Of a DNA stretch of 64,000 bases, positions 46,285 through 56,131 are shown piece by piece. The translations under genes and the position numbers were made by a program. Each line of letters opens with the position of its first letter. Position 1 is the stretch's first letter. The stretch is from assembly GCF_025398735.1 (NCBI RefSeq), contig NZ_CP104694.1:3311001-3375000 (forward strand), given 5' to 3'. This DNA comes from Tahibacter amnicola. Its GTDB lineage: Bacteria > Pseudomonadota > Gammaproteobacteria > Xanthomonadales > Rhodanobacteraceae. Below the pieces are notes generated by a model. It made no database searches. It had not been told where the DNA came from and saw nothing but the letters and a program-made list of their open reading frames with translations.

Positions 46285-46400
46285 TACCGGATTTGCGCCA
46301 TGCGGTCTAACCGGATCCAACTTTCGTCGGTCAGGCAAGCGATGGCACTCGGGGTGATATTCGAGTTGGCATTGCCACGAGCGCGGCGGTTGGCAATCAG

Positions 46401-47336
46401 CTATCGCCGCGCTCTGCCGCTCGCCAGGAGTGGCTGTACCAACACAGCGCCAACAATGATCGTCACACCCACGTAGAACCGCAGGTCCAGTTCGCGCTGC
46501 TCGCCGAACAGAAGCGCGGCAAGCCCGATCGCATACACCGGCTCCAGATTGATTGCCAGCTGCGTGGTGAAGGTGCTGAGGTGGCGCAACGCCACCAGCG
46601 ACAAGGTGAACGGCAGCAGGGTGCAGCCAAAGGCCAGCACGCCCAGCCACAACGTATCGTGCAGGCCCGGCAGCGGGAACAGGGCGCCGGTGTGGGGCAA
46701 TAGCGGTGCCAATAGCGTCAGCAGCACGGTACCTGCCCCCAGTTCGATGCCGGTAACCGTCAGCGCGTCTGCCTCATTCACGAAGCGCTTGTTCAAGGCG
46801 GCGAAGATCGCGACCAGCACCGCTGACAGCACGCCGACAAACAGTCCTTTGTGCATATGACCCGGCATACCGCCGACCACCAGTGCGACACCGGGCACGA
46901 CAGCCATTCCCAGCAGCAGCTCGCGCAGATCGAATGCGCGCCGCGCGATCCAGGGCTCAACCAGTGCGAGGAAGACCGGGCTCAGTGCAACACAGGTGAC
47001 CGCCACCGAGGCATTGGCCAGCTTGATCGCCCCGTAGAAGGTCAGCCAGTGCAAGGCGACGACGGCTCCGATACCACTATAGATGGCCACAAGACGGCCC
47101 GGCAGAACGCGCAGGTTGCGCCAGACGCGGGGAACGAGCAGCAGTGCCAGCGTCACCACGAGCATTCGCCACCACACCAGTGCGATCGCCGGCAAGGTGA
47201 TGAGCTTTCCCAGGATAGCGGTGAAGCCCCACAGCATCACGCAGAAGTGGATCTGCAGCAGGGCTTTGTTATGGGATGAGAGCGCCACGACGAGGTGATT
47301 CCGAGCGATTGTGCATTGCAAGCGTGATTTCGTCAT
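46401..47336 (-). CDS. EamA/DMT-family transporter
   Basis: The 311-aa protein (or shorter, since the real start may lie downstream of ATG 47336, for instance near the HNKALLQIHFCVMLWGF stretch) has ten hydrophobic segments in two EamA repeats, each starting like ...WGFTAILGKLI... and ending ...EP.. (VFLALVEPWIAR and AINLEPVYAIGLAALLF). Such exporters carry amino acids, nucleosides or other metabolites out of the cytoplasm; the substrate is unknown. No partner gene is adjacent. Confidence 0.85.
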   Translation of the reverse strand: MTKSRLQCTIARNHLVVALSSHNKALLQIHFCVMLWGFTAILGKLITLPAIALVWWRMLVVTLALLLVPRVWRNLRVLPGRLVAIYSGIGAVVALHWLTFYGAIKLANASVAVTCVALSPVFLALVEPWIARRAFDLRELLLGMAVVPGVALVVGGMPGHMHKGLFVGVLSAVLVAIFAALNKRFVNEADALTVTGIELGAGTVLLTLLAPLLPHTGALFPLPGLHDTLWLGVLAFGCTLLPFTLSLVALRHLSTFTTQLAINLEPVYAIGLAALLFGEQRELDLRFYVGVTIIVGAVLVQPLLASGRARR

Positions 47337-47433
47337 TGCGCGTCAGCGTGATGTGCGCGCAGAGTCCTTCATCGAACCCGCACGGGTCGACGTCTTCCCA
47401 CGGTGGGCGTGTGCCAAGGAATAAGTAGTCCAT

Positions 47434-48549
47434 CTACTGGACGCCCGCCCGGCTGGTCAGGTACACCGCAAACGTCCCCAGCCAGTGTCCGCCCTCGTAG
47501 TGTTCGCCGGTCACTGCCGGCAATGCGGTGTCGCGGTGGAGTGCAGCAGCTGATCGCAGTGCGGCTACGCGCTTGTCCTTCGGTTTCAGCCCGTGCGCGA
47601 TTCCTTCCAGCATCCACGCACGGCTGAGATTGAGCCCGTCGATGTGGGCAAGCTTCGGATCCGTGCGATCCGTGACGACGCCGGGGTCCAACCACTGTGC
47701 GCTGTGCTTCGTCGGGATTTGCGGCAGGAACTCCGTGAGCCACTTCGCGTAGTCGTCGGGCGCCAGCACGCGCCGCATGAAATCCGCCTCCGCCAGGCAC
47801 GGCGAGAGAAAATCCTGGCCGGCGGGCTCGTAGGCGAGGGGGCAGTTTCGATTGTCGCGGTAGAAGCGCCCGGCGGTCGTACGCAGCAGTGATGTCATTT
47901 CGGCATCGCCGGCGACGCGGGCCCAATCCCAGATCAGTCCGAAGGAGAATGCGGTCTGGTCGTGCTCGCCGGTACGGATGGCGTAGTGCAGTACGGGCAG
48001 CCACGTTCTGATCCTGGAGGCGGCCAGCGTCTCAAGCGGAGCGAGTGCACCAGTCCACTGCCGGGCCTGCGGATCGTTCCAGCTGCGCAATTCTGCCGAC
48101 AGCTGCAGCACCCAGGCGAGTCCATAGGGGCGTTCGAACGAGGCGCGCTTGGGATGGCCGAGATACTCAACTTCCCGGGCGATGTTCTCCGGCGTGAAGC
48201 TTGCCGCCAGCGCCGCGCGCGCATCGGCGGCGAATGAGGCATTGGGGAACAGGCGAAGGAGTCGTACCAGCAACCAGTGGCCGTGCACAGCGGAATGCCA
48301 GTCGTAGCAGCCATAGAAGGCAGGCGTCAGCAGGCGCGGCGGACGCACATCGGCGTCGCTCTGCATCACGTGCGAGATCTTGTTGGGATATTCCTGGTGA
48401 AGACAGCTGAGGGCGAGCTGGGCGAAACGGGTTGCGGCGGCTTCCTGGAGTGTTTCCCCGGCCGTGGTGCGCGCGAGCTGCGTCGCTATCGCGATGCCGG
48501 GCAGGGCCAGAGCGACGCAAAGCAGGTATGTGGCCAGCCATCGACGCAT
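47434..48549 (-). CDS. DUF2891 family exported protein
   Basis: The product is about 371 aa from ATG 48549 (MRRWLATYLLCVALALPGIAIA, a signal peptide); an upstream ATG at 48621 would add 24 residues. It has the DUF2891 hallmarks: CLHQEYPNKISHVMQSDADV, FYGCYDWHSAVHGHWLLVRL and GEHYEGGHWLGTFAVYLTS. The many conserved Trp, His and Asp residues suggest an alpha/alpha-barrel enzyme, but no activity is established for the family. It reads towards the EamA gene, which starts about 100 nt after its stop codon, on the same strand. Confidence 0.88.
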   Translation of the reverse strand: MRRWLATYLLCVALALPGIAIATQLARTTAGETLQEAAATRFAQLALSCLHQEYPNKISHVMQSDADVRPPRLLTPAFYGCYDWHSAVHGHWLLVRLLRLFPNASFAADARAALAASFTPENIAREVEYLGHPKRASFERPYGLAWVLQLSAELRSWNDPQARQWTGALAPLETLAASRIRTWLPVLHYAIRTGEHDQTAFSFGLIWDWARVAGDAEMTSLLRTTAGRFYRDNRNCPLAYEPAGQDFLSPCLAEADFMRRVLAPDDYAKWLTEFLPQIPTKHSAQWLDPGVVTDRTDPKLAHIDGLNLSRAWMLEGIAHGLKPKDKRVAALRSAAALHRDTALPAVTGEHYEGGHWLGTFAVYLTSRAGVQ

Positions 48550-48754
48550 GGGATCGCTCCGGAGTTCAAGCAGGACATCCGCAATATGCACGGTGCACGG
48601 GGTGTTTCCCAGCCAGAGCAAGCCGGTGCCGGATCGTGCGTCGCAGCATGCGACGGGGCGGGGGCTTGTGCTAGCGTTGAATTGGAACGATCTAAATGCG
48701 TCGCCCAGTCTTTCGGATCGCGCAGTACGTCAGTAATCGATAGGGTGGATGGCG

Positions 48755-49000
48755 ATGATCTATTCCGACGGAAACGTGGTAATCCTCGGTGACGAAGTCT
48801 TGCTGCGTGCCACCAACCGCGGCGTGGTCGTCGCAGTCATTGACGAGGGCGAGTTTTCCTTCGCGTTTAGACAGTCCGAATGGATGTACCTGCAGAAAGG
48901 CGTGCTGATCGACTTTCCCGCATTGGGCCTGATGCATTTTGAGGACTTTGACCCGGACCTGCAGTTGCTCGCCCGGGCAGGCGCCCGCGGCGAGCATTAG
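48755..49000 (+). CDS. Small hypothetical protein
   Basis: About 81 aa from ATG 48755 (AGGGTGG lies 6 nt upstream; the ATG at 48749 is too close). The sequence is compact and mixed, IYSDGNVVILGDEVLLRATN then GVVVAVIDEGEFSFAFR, with a beta-rich look and no signal or membrane segment. Nothing is recognised. It lies between divergently or convergently arranged genes, so expression is unproven. Confidence 0.45.
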   Translation: MIYSDGNVVILGDEVLLRATNRGVVVAVIDEGEFSFAFRQSEWMYLQKGVLIDFPALGLMHFEDFDPDLQLLARAGARGEH

Positions 49001-49030
49001 GAACCCGGCAACCCGCACCTTGGACAGTGT

Positions 49031-49687
49031 CTACAACGTCCGTAACAGGCGGTCCTTGCGTGGCAGATAGTAGTTGTCGGGATTGAATGACGCTGCCACA
49101 CGGCGCGTCCGTCCGACGATCTCATCGCGCGGCACCGGACCTATGACTCGGCTGTCCGCACTGTTGTCGCGGTTGTCTCCCATCATGAAATAGTGGCCGG
49201 ACGGCAGGGTGACCGGACCAAAGTTGGCATAGCGGCTCGCGCTGCGTCGATCGAGCCGGATGCGGTGCGACACCCCGGCGACCGTTTCGGTCGCGTACTG
49301 CCCATCGGGCGTCTCCGAATAGTCCGAGTACTGTGCAGGCTGACCATTGACGAAAAGCCGGTTGTCGACGAGCTGGATCGTGTCGCCGGGCCGCCCGACG
49401 ACGCGCTTGACCAGGCGCGTCTTCGCGATGGCCGAGTCGAAGGTGACGATGTCGCCGCGCTCCGGGTCGCCGAACCGGTGCAGACTCCAGTGCGTCAGTG
49501 GAACGTTGAGATCAAAGGCCATCTTGTCGACCAGGATGCGGTCACCGGGGACGATCGTCGGCAGCATCGATCCTGTCGGAACGCTGTTCCAGTCCGCCAA
49601 TGAGCTGCGGAACACCACCATCAGCAACAGGAAGAGCACGAAACTGCGATTGCGACGCCAGGTTTCCGCCAGTTTTCTTGAGCGCAT
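49031..49687 (-). CDS. lepB: Signal peptidase I
   Basis: The 218-aa protein has an N-terminal membrane anchor (SFVLFLLLMVVFR), the catalytic Ser40 in TGSMLPT and Lys94 in RLVKRVVGRPGD, and the box E GDNRDNSADSR. This is the type I leader peptidase that cleaves Sec signal peptides at the periplasmic face. Only one membrane helix is visible, so it is shorter than E. coli LepB. It is not in the usual lepA-lepB-rnc context, which suggests an additional copy. The ATG at 49687 is used. Confidence 0.92.
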   Translation of the reverse strand: MRSRKLAETWRRNRSFVLFLLLMVVFRSSLADWNSVPTGSMLPTIVPGDRILVDKMAFDLNVPLTHWSLHRFGDPERGDIVTFDSAIAKTRLVKRVVGRPGDTIQLVDNRLFVNGQPAQYSDYSETPDGQYATETVAGVSHRIRLDRRSASRYANFGPVTLPSGHYFMMGDNRDNSADSRVIGPVPRDEIVGRTRRVAASFNPDNYYLPRKDRLLRTL

Positions 49688-49981
49688 GGGTGTGGCAGCC
49701 CGCAGGATGAGGGAGTTGCCAAAGAAGACGCCAAGGCCGGGGAAGTTCGCGGCGCGTTCCGGCGATGCGGCGAGATGTGCGCGGGTCGGGGTGGGCCGTT
49801 CCTGGTCGGGTGATCGGGCACGCGATTGCCGGCTTGATGCGAAGCTTCCCGACTTGCCGCACGAAATCGAACAGGTCGAGACAGTGACCAGTCATCCTCC
49901 CGGCTTTGTCGGCACTGAAACCGTGCGTTTCGTGCGGGCCTGAAGACCTCGGCGCTGGCACGCCAGCGCCGGATGTACGCC

Positions 49982-50461
49982 TCAGCCGCGGCGGGCAGCC
50001 TCGATGGTCGCGATATCTATCTTCCGCATCCCCATCATCGCGTCGAACGCGCGCTTGGCCGCCGCCGGATCGGGATCCGTGATGGCAGCCGTCAACGCAC
50101 GCGGCGTGATCTGCCAGGACAATCCCCATTTATCCTTGCACCAGCCGCATGCGCTTTCCTGCCCACCGTTGCCGACAATGGCGTCCCAAAGACGGTCGGT
50201 TTCGACCTGATCGTCCGTTGCCACCTGAAATGAGAACGCTTCCGTTTGCTTGAACTGGGGGCCGCCGTTGAGGCCCACGCAGGGAATGCCGAGCACGGTG
50301 AATTCCACCGTCAGCACATCACCTTCTTTTCCCGACGGGTAGTCGCCGGGCGCCCGGAGGATCTTGCCCACGGCACTGTCCGGGAAAATCTTTGCGTAGA
50401 ACGTAGCGGCGTCCAGGGCGCCGCCGTCGTACCACAGGCAGATCGTGTTCTTGGGGGGCAT
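49982..50461 (-). CDS. VOC-family PhnB-like protein
   Basis: The 159-aa protein matches the PhnB/3-demethylubiquinone methyltransferase-like branch of the vicinal-oxygen-chelate fold: CLWYDGGALDAATFYAKIFPDS, GIPCVGLNGGPQFKQTEAFSF and CGWCKDKWGLSWQITPRAL, which are conserved in this group. Despite the family name, methyltransferase activity is not expected; the function is unknown. ATG 50461 is chosen because the longer in-frame extension upstream has no similarity to the family. Confidence 0.87.
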   Translation of the reverse strand: MPPKNTICLWYDGGALDAATFYAKIFPDSAVGKILRAPGDYPSGKEGDVLTVEFTVLGIPCVGLNGGPQFKQTEAFSFQVATDDQVETDRLWDAIVGNGGQESACGWCKDKWGLSWQITPRALTAAITDPDPAAAKRAFDAMMGMRKIDIATIEAARRG

Positions 50462-50684
50462 CAGGTTCTCCCGGGCAGATGGGAACGCGGACATACGACA
50501 GACATTTTGCCCTTTGTACCGCTTTGCAATCCACTGCAGGCTCGCTTCCTTCGCCGAGCTCGCCTTCTTCTGCCGGAATCGCGCACTGGCTCGCACTTTG
50601 CCTGGCCCGCGAAGCACTTCCCCGGCGAGAGTGAATTAGTGACTCGTGCACGTCTTCTCCATCCGGACCCAGGGCAGGTGCGCC

Positions 50685-52673
50685 ATGAACCGACTCAGTG
50701 CAAGGCTCGTCGTCGCGGCGGCATTTGGATTCGCCCCATTCGCGTTGCCAGCCGCGACGACCGTCGAGGACAGGATCTTCGCCGGCCGTTTCGAATGTGT
50801 CGCGGGGTGCCGCTTCCATTTCCTCGCTGAGATTTCGGGCAACGATCCTGCGCCCTGGGCGGCTGTGCTGGCGACCTGGTATGGCTTCAACGGCTTTGGC
50901 TTCTGGGCGCCTCTGTCGGCGGCTAGCCAGGCGTACATCGCCAGCTCGCCGTTCGCGCTGTCGGCCTACATGCCGGCCGCCAATCGCGACATGCCCAGCT
51001 ACGGGTATGACTGGGATCCGGAAAACATTCCCACGCTGGAGGCGCAACTGCGCAGTCTTGCCGACGCATCTGCCGAGCAGGGCCGGATCGTCTGGAACGG
51101 AATGGCCGAGTTTGACCAGGGCGGCGGCGACTGGGCGCAGGGCAGGCCGCCGCCGAGCGCGGCTCTGACGCGCGAGCAAAACTACGTGCGTTACCGCGAC
51201 TTCTACCTCCACACCCTGGGCATGGGCGGCGTGCTCGGCCGGACACCCGAACAGCGCGGGTATGTGTTCGCCGCCGTGGCGGACTTTCCCTGGACGGCAC
51301 ACTGGGCCTACGACTGGGGAGCGGACCTGGTCATGGGCGAGCGCATCATCGACGAACTGAGCGGTATCGTCCCAGGCATGAGCTTCTATCGCGGTGCCGG
51401 GACGCAACATGGAAAAGCCTGGGGATTTGACTTTTCGACGTGGCGCTACTGGACCGATTCACCGACCGAGTACGACGCGCAGGATCGCCTCACCGGAGGA
51501 TGGTCGGCCAGCTGGTTCGAACGTCACCTCTACCTGGCATACATGGGGGGCGCCGATGTCGTGCACATGGAGCCGGCTGAATACTTCAATCCCTCCGGTG
51601 CGCCAAATCCGCTGGGCGCCACCGTCGGTGAGTTTGCCGCGTTCGCGATCGACCGGCATCCGGTCCGGCCGCGTTCGCACGTACCGTTCGCTTTGATGAT
51701 CGATCCCTATTCGGGTTTCGATCCGAAATTCGGCGAGTACCTGCAGGGCGACGGTGTCTGGTACGGCCAATTGCCCTATGCGGACAGCGATCACCTCATC
51801 GATAACCTGCTGCAGCTGGCCTATCCCGGACACGAGCGACACGGAACGCTGGTGCCCGGTGGTCCGCAGAACGTGGCCGAGTACCGCGCACGACTGGCTG
51901 CGGGCGAAGACCCGCGGCCGTGGGAGCCCATGGGCACGAGCCGTTGGGGCGATGTGTTCGACATCCTTACGACGACGGCCAGCACGCCTGCGCTGGTCCG
52001 GCATCGCGTGCTCGCACTGGCCACTGCGCAGGCCATGACACCGGCCCTGCGTGATCGCGTGCGTCGCTTCGTCGCCGCGGGGGGCGTTCTGGTGATCAAT
52101 GCAGCGCAAGTCGCGCCGGACGACGCGTCACTGAGCGGCGTCGAGCTCACCGGCGTGACAGCGCAATCGAACAACTCCGTGTGGCTGGGCGACGGCACCG
52201 GTTTTGGCGAGCCCACGTACCGTTACGCGAAGGTGGCCCTGCAGGGAGCGGCCGTCGTCGCGCGCAACGCGGCGGGCGACCCGCTGATCACCCGCTACGC
52301 TATCGGAAGCGGGGAGGTGTACCTGGTCACACCCATCTTGTTCCAGGACGATGCGCGCCAGCAGATCCTGGGCATTGTGGGCAAGTTGTTTGACGTGCTG
52401 GCAGCCCGTTATGCGCCGGCAGCCGTCGAGGGGCCGCCAGCGCTGTATCAGCTCAATGCCGATGACCGTCACACCACCGTCGCGCTCTACAACGGCGCTG
52501 GCAGCGTATGGTCGGGCGCGGTGCGATTTCCGCGTCCGACGGGAGCCTTCCGGACCGTCGAATGGCGTAGCGATGCATCCGTGCCGCACCAGGTCGACGC
52601 AAACACACTGCTCGTGCCGGCCAGCGTTCCGCCGTATGGCGTCAGGATCTACGCGCTGGAACGATTGCCATAG
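50685..52673 (+). CDS. Exported glycosidase-like protein
   Basis: The 662-aa protein starts at ATG 50685 (signal MNRLSARLVVAAAFGFAPFALPA). Soon after the signal comes TTVEDRIFAGRFECVAGC, resembling the IFA-x-FE tails seen at the C-terminus of other exported proteins here. The main part looks like a TIM barrel with aromatic-acidic loops (LAYMGGADVVHMEPAEYF, FALMIDPYSGFDP) and a later Rossmann-like segment (ALRDRVRRFVAAGGVLVINA, SGVELTGV), as in some glycoside hydrolases with a beta-sandwich end. I cannot name the GH family or substrate. It is divergent from the VOC gene. Confidence 0.65.
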   Translation: MNRLSARLVVAAAFGFAPFALPAATTVEDRIFAGRFECVAGCRFHFLAEISGNDPAPWAAVLATWYGFNGFGFWAPLSAASQAYIASSPFALSAYMPAANRDMPSYGYDWDPENIPTLEAQLRSLADASAEQGRIVWNGMAEFDQGGGDWAQGRPPPSAALTREQNYVRYRDFYLHTLGMGGVLGRTPEQRGYVFAAVADFPWTAHWAYDWGADLVMGERIIDELSGIVPGMSFYRGAGTQHGKAWGFDFSTWRYWTDSPTEYDAQDRLTGGWSASWFERHLYLAYMGGADVVHMEPAEYFNPSGAPNPLGATVGEFAAFAIDRHPVRPRSHVPFALMIDPYSGFDPKFGEYLQGDGVWYGQLPYADSDHLIDNLLQLAYPGHERHGTLVPGGPQNVAEYRARLAAGEDPRPWEPMGTSRWGDVFDILTTTASTPALVRHRVLALATAQAMTPALRDRVRRFVAAGGVLVINAAQVAPDDASLSGVELTGVTAQSNNSVWLGDGTGFGEPTYRYAKVALQGAAVVARNAAGDPLITRYAIGSGEVYLVTPILFQDDARQQILGIVGKLFDVLAARYAPAAVEGPPALYQLNADDRHTTVALYNGAGSVWSGAVRFPRPTGAFRTVEWRSDASVPHQVDANTLLVPASVPPYGVRIYALERLP

Positions 52674-52695
52674 GGAAGCCTTCCGGTGCCTTGCC

Positions 52696-54939
52696 CTACG
52701 CGAACGTGACGAATTTGCTGAAAGGCATTTCGCGCAGCCGCTGGCCGGTGGCAGAAAAGATCGCCGCAGCCAGCGCCGGAGCCGCCGGCGGCACCGGCGG
52801 TTCGCCCACACCGCGGATACGCGGCGCGTTCTGCAGGCCGCGAACGACTATGCGGGGGCACTGATCCAGGCGCATGCCCCGGAACTGCGGGAAATTTGTC
52901 TGTTGTGCCATGCCGTCGGCATAGGTGGTTTCGCAGTTCATCGCATGGCCCAGACCCCAGATCACCGCACCTTTGACCTGATTGTCGAAGTTCACCGGGT
53001 CGACGACACGACCGACGTCCAGGGCGGTGTATACATTGTCAATACGAATGCCATTGGGAGTCTTCGTGACCTCGACCACCTCGGCCACGGGTACTCCGAA
53101 GCTGTCTACGAAGGCGACACCGCGTCCGCGTCCGGGTTCCAGCGGGGAGCCCCAGTTGGACAGCTCGCCCACTGCCTCGAGCACTTTGCGGGAGACGTCG
53201 TGGTTGCACAGCCGGAGACGTTCCTGCAGCGGGTCCGCACCGGCTGCATGAATCAGTTCGTCCAGGAACGCGTTGGCGAAGAAGCCCTGTGTCGAAGCGC
53301 CGACCGACCGCCACGAACTGGTGGGCGCCAGCTCCGGCACTTTGTAGGCGCGCAGGCGGAAGTGCGGAATGGCAAACGGCTGGTTCCAGGCGCCGGCCGC
53401 GATCTGGCCGTCCGCACCGGGCGGCCGGGACTGGCCCAGCCGCGACGCCTGCGAGGCCGATGAACTGACAGTTGCCACCTGCAGGTCAAACGCGTGAACC
53501 TTGCCGTCCTTCACGACGCCTTTGCCACGTGCCATACCGATCTGGCGCGGGAAGTCGTGGGCGAAATCCTCCTCGCGGGAATAGGTGAGCTTCACTGCCG
53601 TGCCACGCATCTGGTTCGCTATTTCGGTACACAGCAGGATGTTCTGGAACTCCAGCCGATGGCCAAAGCTGCCGCCGGCATATTGCTGGTGATACCGCAC
53701 CTGCTCGGGTCTCATCCCGGTGATCGCGGCGACCTTCTGCTGCACGAAGCGTGGCATCTGGTGTGCTACCCACACATCCACGCTATCGGGGTTTACCCGG
53801 ACGACCGCATTCAAGGGTTCCATCGGAGCGTGGGCGAGATAGGGCGCCCGGTATTCGGCTTCGATGAGGTCCTCCCGCGCGAGAGCAGTGTCCATCTCAC
53901 CGTCGTCGCGCCATTGCTTGTCCATTCGCTCCGGTGTGAAGCTCGCGGCAACGGCAGCCCAGTGGTCCTTCATTTCGGCCGGATACGGTGCCTGGCTCCA
54001 TTCGCAGTCGATGAGCCTGGCCGCCTGGATGGCGCGCCAGGTGTTGTCCGCCACGACCGCGATGCCATTGGTCACGGGGAGAATCGTCATGACGCCCCGA
54101 AGATTTCTGGCCTTGCTGTCGTTGTGGCGGATCAGCGTTCCGCCCTGGCGCGGATTGACCTTTACCGTCGCATGTACCATGCCATCGATTGCCAGGTCGA
54201 TGCCGTACCGCAGCGTTCCAGTGGATTTTGAGACAATATCCAAACGTTGCATCGGCTTGCCGACAAGGCGCCAGGCGGAAGGATCCCGGAGCGTCACATC
54301 CGCTACGGGTTCGAGCGTTGCAGCGATTTCCGCCAGTTCTGTGTACATGAGCGCCGTACCGTCGGGCAGCCGTACGGCGCCGCGCGCCGTCTTCAACTGC
54401 GCAACCGGCACTCCCGTCTTGCGGGACGCGGCGAGCTTGAGCGTCTCGCGGGCGACAGCGCCAGCTTCCCGGAGCTTGTCGAAACTGTCCGGCACCGCTG
54501 AAGAGCCGCCGGTCACCATCAGGCCCATGACCTTGAAGATCCCGCCCATGACGTCCCGCATCGTCTCGGCTTGCCAGCTCACATCGTGCGAGTGAAAGGG
54601 CACCTGTTCTGAAGCGACTGCGCGGTTGTAGTAGGCCTCCGCCGGTAGGCCGGGCTCGATGGCGAACTGGCCGAACTCCAGGTCCAGTTCCTCGGCAATC
54701 AGGGCTGCCTGCATCGAGTAGGCGCCCTGGCCCAGATCCGAATGGGAGGTGATGAGGGTGACACCGCTTCTGTCGATCCGGACCCAGGGCGTCAGTGCCG
54801 CCTCGCCGGGCTTCAGGCCGGCCAGCAGTGGGTTGGGATGCGGCTTGCGCACCTGGTAGATGCCGAACAGCACGCCGCCAGCCACGGCAGCCGATCCAAT
54901 CAGGAATGCGCGGCGGGTGATGCGGCTGGCGCGGCTCAA
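52696..54939 (-). CDS. iorB: Molybdopterin-binding subunit of an isoquinoline 1-oxidoreductase-like hydroxylase
   Basis: The 747-aa protein begins at TTG 54939, whose last two bases overlap the TGA of the upstream iron-sulfur subunit gene (TTGA). The N-terminus has a Tat motif, [20 protein letters not shown], so the enzyme is exported or membrane-attached. The xanthine dehydrogenase family fold includes [34 protein letters not shown] and [12 protein letters not shown], which holds the active-site Glu. It is a subunit of a two-subunit (IorAB-type) molybdenum hydroxylase, in which electrons pass to the [2Fe-2S] subunit. The natural substrate is unknown. No XdhC-like maturation gene lies nearby. 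Confidence 0.9.
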   Translation of the reverse strand: MSRASRITRRAFLIGSAAVAGGVLFGIYQVRKPHPNPLLAGLKPGEAALTPWVRIDRSGVTLITSHSDLGQGAYSMQAALIAEELDLEFGQFAIEPGLPAEAYYNRAVASEQVPFHSHDVSWQAETMRDVMGGIFKVMGLMVTGGSSAVPDSFDKLREAGAVARETLKLAASRKTGVPVAQLKTARGAVRLPDGTALMYTELAEIAATLEPVADVTLRDPSAWRLVGKPMQRLDIVSKSTGTLRYGIDLAIDGMVHATVKVNPRQGGTLIRHNDSKARNLRGVMTILPVTNGIAVVADNTWRAIQAARLIDCEWSQAPYPAEMKDHWAAVAASFTPERMDKQWRDDGEMDTALAREDLIEAEYRAPYLAHAPMEPLNAVVRVNPDSVDVWVAHQMPRFVQQKVAAITGMRPEQVRYHQQYAGGSFGHRLEFQNILLCTEIANQMRGTAVKLTYSREEDFAHDFPRQIGMARGKGVVKDGKVHAFDLQVATVSSSASQASRLGQSRPPGADGQIAAGAWNQPFAIPHFRLRAYKVPELAPTSSWRSVGASTQGFFANAFLDELIHAAGADPLQERLRLCNHDVSRKVLEAVGELSNWGSPLEPGRGRGVAFVDSFGVPVAEVVEVTKTPNGIRIDNVYTALDVGRVVDPVNFDNQVKGAVIWGLGHAMNCETTYADGMAQQTNFPQFRGMRLDQCPRIVVRGLQNAPRIRGVGEPPVPPAAPALAAAIFSATGQRLREMPFSKFVTFA

Positions 54940-55400
54940 GGGGCCTCTCCCCGCAGGGTCTTCGCGGCGGATTTCACGGCTTCGCGGATCAGTGGATAGG
55001 TGCCACACCGGCACAGGTTCGCCGACATCGCCTGGTCGATCTGCTCGTCGGTGGGCGAGGGGACTGTCACCAGGAACGCCGCAGCCGTCATGATCTGACC
55101 GGACTGGCAGTAGCCGCACTGGGCGACCTGGTGGTCAATCCAGGCCTTCTGCACCGCGTGCAATGCATCGGGCTGACCGAGCCCTTCAATCGTCACCACC
55201 GGCGCCGCAACAGCACTGGCCGGCATCACGCACGACCGCACTGCGGCGCCGCCCACATGGACCGTGCAGGCGCCGCAATACCCGATGCCACAGCCATATT
55301 TCGGGCCGGTGATGTGCAACTCATCGCGTAGCACCCACAGGAGCGGCATCGTGGGTTCCACATCCACTTCATGGTCGTGCCCATTGACGTTCAGTTTCAT
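54936..55400 (-). CDS. iorA: [2Fe-2S] subunit of an isoquinoline 1-oxidoreductase-like hydroxylase
   Basis: The 154-aa protein has the plant-type ferredoxin cluster [15 protein letters not shown]...C (about 42-65) and a second [2Fe-2S] site in the helical domain, CGYCQSGQ and CRCGTYP (about 102-140). This two-cluster subunit is the electron-transfer partner of the molybdopterin subunit encoded directly downstream with a TTGA stop/start overlap. AGGAG lies upstream of the ATG at 55400. The iorA-iorB order is standard for this family. Confidence 0.92.
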   Translation of the reverse strand: MKLNVNGHDHEVDVEPTMPLLWVLRDELHITGPKYGCGIGYCGACTVHVGGAAVRSCVMPASAVAAPVVTIEGLGQPDALHAVQKAWIDHQVAQCGYCQSGQIMTAAAFLVTVPSPTDEQIDQAMSANLCRCGTYPLIREAVKSAAKTLRGEAP

Positions 55401-55457
55401 GCGAGGCTCCTGGCGGGCGAAGCAACTCACGATCACAGGCCGGGCGGAAAACGTGGC

Positions 55458-56131
55458 TCAGGCGGGCGGACGACGTTCGCGCTGCAGTGATCCGGAAAGC
55501 AGGATGGTATTGCCGGTTGCCGACGGAACGGCTGCCAGCAACGCGGCTGCAACGGCTGAGGCGCGTATGGGCTTGTAGTTCGCGGGAATCAGAAATCCGA
55601 GGGCGTTGCCGAGTACGCCCCCCCCCAGAACTCTCCCCGGCGGGTGGGTTGGCCGAGCATTTCCCGGTTCCCGAGCAGAAGGGACGGGCGGGCGATAACC
55701 CTCCCTGTGAAGGGCAGTGCCGCCACGGCGTCTTCGAGTTCGCCTTTCACCCGGCTATAGAAGATCGACGATCGGGCGTCGGCGCCCATGGAGCTCACCA
55801 GGCCGAGGGTTTTCGCCCCGGCGGCCACCGCGGCAGTTGCCACTGCCAGATTGGCGTCGTAGTCGATCGCGCGAAAGGCCTCCTGGCTTCCGGCGACCCT
55901 GATCGTCGTTCCCAGCGCGAGGTACACCTCGTCAGCCGGCGGCAGGGCGGGCAACGCGGCAAAGTCGACGCTGTGCGCGGTCAGCTTCGGGTGCGGGGCC
56001 GGATTTCGTCGGCCGAGGCTGTGTACGGCACCGACGCCGGGATCGGCAAGCAGCCCCTCCAGGATCTGCCGGCCCACCAGCCCCGTTGCACCGGCGATAA
56101 GGGCGACGCGAGCTTTGGCGCGCGCCGTCAT
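55458..56131 (-). pseudogene. NAD(P)-binding SDR-like (HTATIP2-type) protein, frameshifted in a poly-G run
   Basis: The N-terminus has the Rossmann motif ALIAGATGLVGRQILEGLL and then LGLVSSMGADARSSIFYSRVKGELE, which contains a YxxxK-like pair. Reading from ATG 56131, the frame stops at 55589 after RGEFWGGAYSATPSDF, but in a shifted frame the protein continues with GNALGFLIPANYKPIRASAV and stops at 55458. The switch point is a run of nine G on the coding strand (C at 55616-55624); ten G would give a continuous product of about 224 aa. It is either a sequence error or a real (possibly variable) frameshift. The start overlaps the AraC gene stop by 4 nt. Confidence 0.8.
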
